Positions 14,105 through 16,087 of a stretch of 16,087 nt of DNA are shown here, piece after piece (position 1 is the stretch's first letter; each line of letters opens with the position of its first letter). Source of the DNA: an uncultured Bacilli bacterium (GTDB lineage Bacteria > Bacillota_I > Bacilli_A > RF39 > UBA660); contig CANQAO010000009.1 in NCBI GenBank assembly GCA_947589375.1, positions 1-16,087 on the forward strand, in the 5' to 3' direction. The translations under genes were made by a program, and so were the position numbers. The notes below the pieces were generated by a model. It ran no database searches and was not told the origin of the DNA. It saw only the letters and a list, made by a program, of their open reading frames with translations.

Positions 14105-15798
14105 ATGGGAGTATTTAAACGTAAACATCCTTGGGATAAGTTTTATAAAAAAAATGAGCGTACGATTAAAGTACCTAATATGTCTTTATATGAACTTATT
14201 TTAGACGCTAATAAAGATAATTTAAATGGCATTGCTATCAATTATTTTGGTAAGAAAATTACTTATCGTCAGTTTTTTGCCGAGATTGATGCTTGTGCGA
14301 AAGCTTTTATTAAAGAAGGGGTAACACCAGGTGATGTTATTACCATTTGTATGGCTAATACGCCAGAAGCCGTTTATGCTTTTTATGCCGCTAGTAAAAT
14401 AGGGGCCATTGCGAGTATGTTACATCCATTTCCGCCGAAGAAGAAATCAAAGATTCGCTTATTTCCACTAAAAGTACTTATCTAATTGCCATTAGCTTAA
14501 GTTATCCTAAAATTAAAAATATCATTAAAGAAACTGATGTTAAAAGGGTTGTTATCGTCACCCCTGGCGATTCAATGCCCCATTTACTTAAAATGGGTTA
14601 TTTTGTAACGCAAGGCATTAAAGTGGAACTACCGAATAAAAATGATTATGATTATTTATTTTGGCCTGATTTTATTGCTGCTGGGCGCAAAGGTAATGAT
14701 AATGTCGTCGCTTTAACTTCGAAAGATCAGCCGGCAGCTATTTTAAGAAGTGGGGGAACAACTGGGGTTCCGAAAAATATTATTCTTACTAATGGCAATA
14801 TTAATGCGGTCGTCGAGCAGGTTAAAATATGTTTGCCAGAAATCGATAATACCGATTCAGTTTTAGCTATTTTGCCTTTATTTCATTGCTTTGGTTTAGT
14901 AGTTAATGTTCACTGCCCATTTGCTTTAGGTGCGAGTGTGAGTTTAATTCCCCAATTTGATGCGAAAACTTTTGATAAATTACTGACAAAATATAAGCCC
15001 ACAGTTTTATTAGGCGTGCCAACATTATTTGAAAGTTTTAATGGTAATAACCGAATGAAAGATGTCGATTTGTCACAACTTAAATATATTATTTCCGGTG
15101 GCGATACTATGGTTCCGACTAAAAATGAACTATTTAATATGTTTTTAAAGGAACATAAATGTAAAACGAAAATTATTCAAGGTTATGGCATGACGGAAAC
15201 CGCCGGTCCAGTGACTTTTGGGGCTTTAGGTTCTGATGTCTTAGGTAGTGTAGGAATTCCACTTCCCAGTAACGAGGTTAAAATTGTTAATCCCGATACC
15301 AAAGAAACTTTAAAAGCTGGAGAGATTGGAGAAATTTATATTACTGGTCCTTCAGTCATGACTGGTTATTTAGATAATGAAATCGAAACCAATGAAGTTT
15401 TAGAAAAAGAAAAAGGTAAGTTATGGATTCATACAGGTGATTTAGGTTACTTAAATGAAGATGGGGTTTTGTTCTTTGTTCAAAGACTTAAACGCATGCT
15501 TATTGTTTCTGGTTATAATGTCTATCCATCACATATTGAAGATGTGATCATGGAACATGAAGCGGTGTTAAACTGTGGGGTTGTGGGCATTCCTCATCCT
15601 TATAAAGTCGAAGTTCCTAAAGCTTATATTGTTTTAAAAAATGGCATAAAACCATCAATGCAGGTTAAGAAAAGTATTAAAGAACATTGTGAAAAGAATT
15701 TAGCTAAATACATGTTACCTAAAGAATATGACTTTAGAAAATCTTTACCTAAAACTATGCTGGGTAAAGTAGATTATCGTAAACTTGATAAAAAATAA
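14105..15798 (+). pseudogene. AMP-forming acyl-CoA synthetase, frameshifted
   Basis: The gene encodes a long-chain-fatty-acid-CoA ligase-like enzyme, which activates a carboxylic acid with ATP and transfers it to coenzyme A. The frame from ATG 14105 runs to a stop at 14485. The homologous sequence moves to another frame at about 14429-14433 (TTTCC), where one T appears to be missing. Reading continues as SAEEEIKDSL and on to 15798, giving about 564 residues if repaired. Both halves are intact: SGGTTGVPK (near 14746), YGMTETAG (near 15181), TGDLGYLNEDG (near 15436) and LPKTMLGKVDYRKL with the catalytic Lys. With no other damage, this is either a very recent mutation or a sequence error. No slippery heptamer for programmed frameshifting is seen. 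The second reading frame's first ATG is at 14575 and lacks a ribosome site. Confidence 0.88.
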
Positions 15799-15827
15799 AA
15801 GTTTAACCCAAAAAAGTTAAACTTTTT
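15797..15827 (+). terminator. Acyl-CoA synthetase terminator overlapping the stop codon
   Basis: A perfect 11-bp stem, AAAAGTTTAAC (15797-15807) / GTTAAACTTTT (15816-15826), with an A-rich loop and a T-run. The stem starts inside the TAA stop codon. Confidence 0.85.
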
Positions 15828-15859
15828 ATGTTGCATTTGCATAAAAAACACATCCTTTC

Positions 15860-15951
15860 ATTGTATACATTTTAACATAATTGTATAGATAAAAACATTA
15901 ATTGTCTTTATAAAATATATCATTGTCTACATACCCCCTCTAATTGTCTAC
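15860..15951 (+). repeat. Phased direct-repeat array, ATTGTMTAC
   Basis: Five direct copies start at 15860, 15880, 15901, 15922 and 15943: ATTGTATAC, ATTGTATAG, ATTGTCTTT, ATTGTCTAC and ATTGTCTAC. Spacing is 20, 21, 21 and 21 bp, close to two helical turns, so all sites face the same side. A sixth, weaker copy (ATTGTTAAT) is at 15991 inside a palindrome. It is probably a multi-site binding region for a regulator of the downstream gene; an iteron-like role is less likely but possible. Confidence 0.7.
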
Positions 15952-15958
15952 TTTAAGC

Positions 15959-15980
15959 ATACCACTACAATACCACTACA
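15959..15980 (+). repeat. 11-bp tandem repeat
   Basis: ATACCACTACA occurs twice, back to back and perfect (15959-15969 and 15970-15980), eight bases after the phased array. Confidence 0.85.
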
Positions 15981-15981
15981 A

Positions 15982-16000
15982 AATTAACTAATTGTTAATT
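15982..16000. repeat. Inverted repeat (operator-like)
   Basis: AATTAAC (15982-15988) and GTTAATT (15994-16000) are perfect 7-bp inverted arms with 5 bases between, 21 bases upstream of the -35. The shape suits a dimeric repressor or activator. Confidence 0.6.
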
Positions 16001-16021
16001 TCAAAAAATTAAAAAAAGCAC

Positions 16022-16050
16022 TTGACAAGCTTGGGGGGGGGCGATATAAT
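16022..16050 (+). promoter_or_regulatory. Perfect consensus promoter with a G9 spacer tract
   Basis: TTGACA (16022-16027), exactly 17 bp, then TATAAT (16045-16050): both hexamers match consensus fully. The spacer contains nine consecutive G (16033-16041). Slippage of the tract would change spacer length and so promoter strength. Confidence 0.85.
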
Positions 16051-16077
16051 AGTGATATAAGGATAGGAGGAATCTAC

Positions 16078-16087
16078 ATGAATGACA
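16078..16087 (+). CDS. Start of a gene running off the right edge
   Basis: Only ATG and the next two codons (Met-Asn-Asp) are in the window. AGGAGG at 16065-16070 lies 7 bases before the ATG, 28 bases past a perfect -10, so this is a strongly expressed start. The product cannot be named. Confidence 0.75.

Noticed and set aside
14423..14440. Programmed ribosomal frameshift in the acyl-CoA synthetase
   Set aside because: No slippery X XXY YYZ heptamer is in register at the crossover.
15860..15951. Degenerate CRISPR array
   Set aside because: The conserved part is only 9 bp with 11-12 bp between copies, too short for CRISPR.

Overview
The window is a gene-dense stretch of an AT-rich, low-GC Gram-positive chromosome. 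Strong AGGAGG ribosome sites, TTGACA/TATAAT-type promoters (many with an extended TGn -10), compact spacing and Bacillus-like gene neighbourhoods (lexA / small SOS protein / tkt / yneF, and tgt / yrzE-like / spoVB-like) point to Bacillota, class Bacilli or a related reduced-genome gut lineage. This taxonomic placement is inferred from content only. No rRNA, tRNA, CRISPR array or insertion sequence was seen.

Layout. (1) 1-2696: lysS with its own promoter and terminator, then a 306-residue protein I do not recognise. (2) 2711-5884: an SOS module. lexA and a 43-residue YneA-like membrane peptide are divergently transcribed, each from a consensus promoter carrying a LexA box; tkt and yneF follow, each with its own promoter. 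(3) 5885-7788: a Fic-domain protein and tgt. (4) 7785-10834: a TIGR04086/YrzE-like membrane protein (minus), a membrane-anchored protein with eleven 12-residue Cys/Asp repeats (plus) and a SpoVB-like flippase (minus). (5) 10835-14044: pyrG behind a leader terminator that looks like an attenuator, followed by a small lipoprotein and a CapA-type protein, probably one operon. (6) 14056-15827: an AMP-forming acyl-CoA synthetase gene broken by a one-base frameshift. (7) 15828-16087: a 279-base regulatory region with a 20-21 bp-phased direct-repeat array, an 11-bp tandem repeat, a palindrome and a perfect-consensus promoter with nine consecutive G in its 17-bp spacer, followed by the first codons of a gene that leaves the window.

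Most genes are housekeeping: aminoacylation (lysS), DNA-damage response (lexA and the small peptide), pentose phosphates (tkt), tRNA queuosine modification (tgt) and CTP synthesis (pyrG). The envelope genes (repeat protein, flippase, lipoprotein, CapA-like) are the accessory part. The most unusual region is the right end, which looks like a phase-variable and multi-site-regulated promoter. A second theme is that most terminator hairpins here include the stop codon of the gene they end, twice serving convergent genes from one hairpin.
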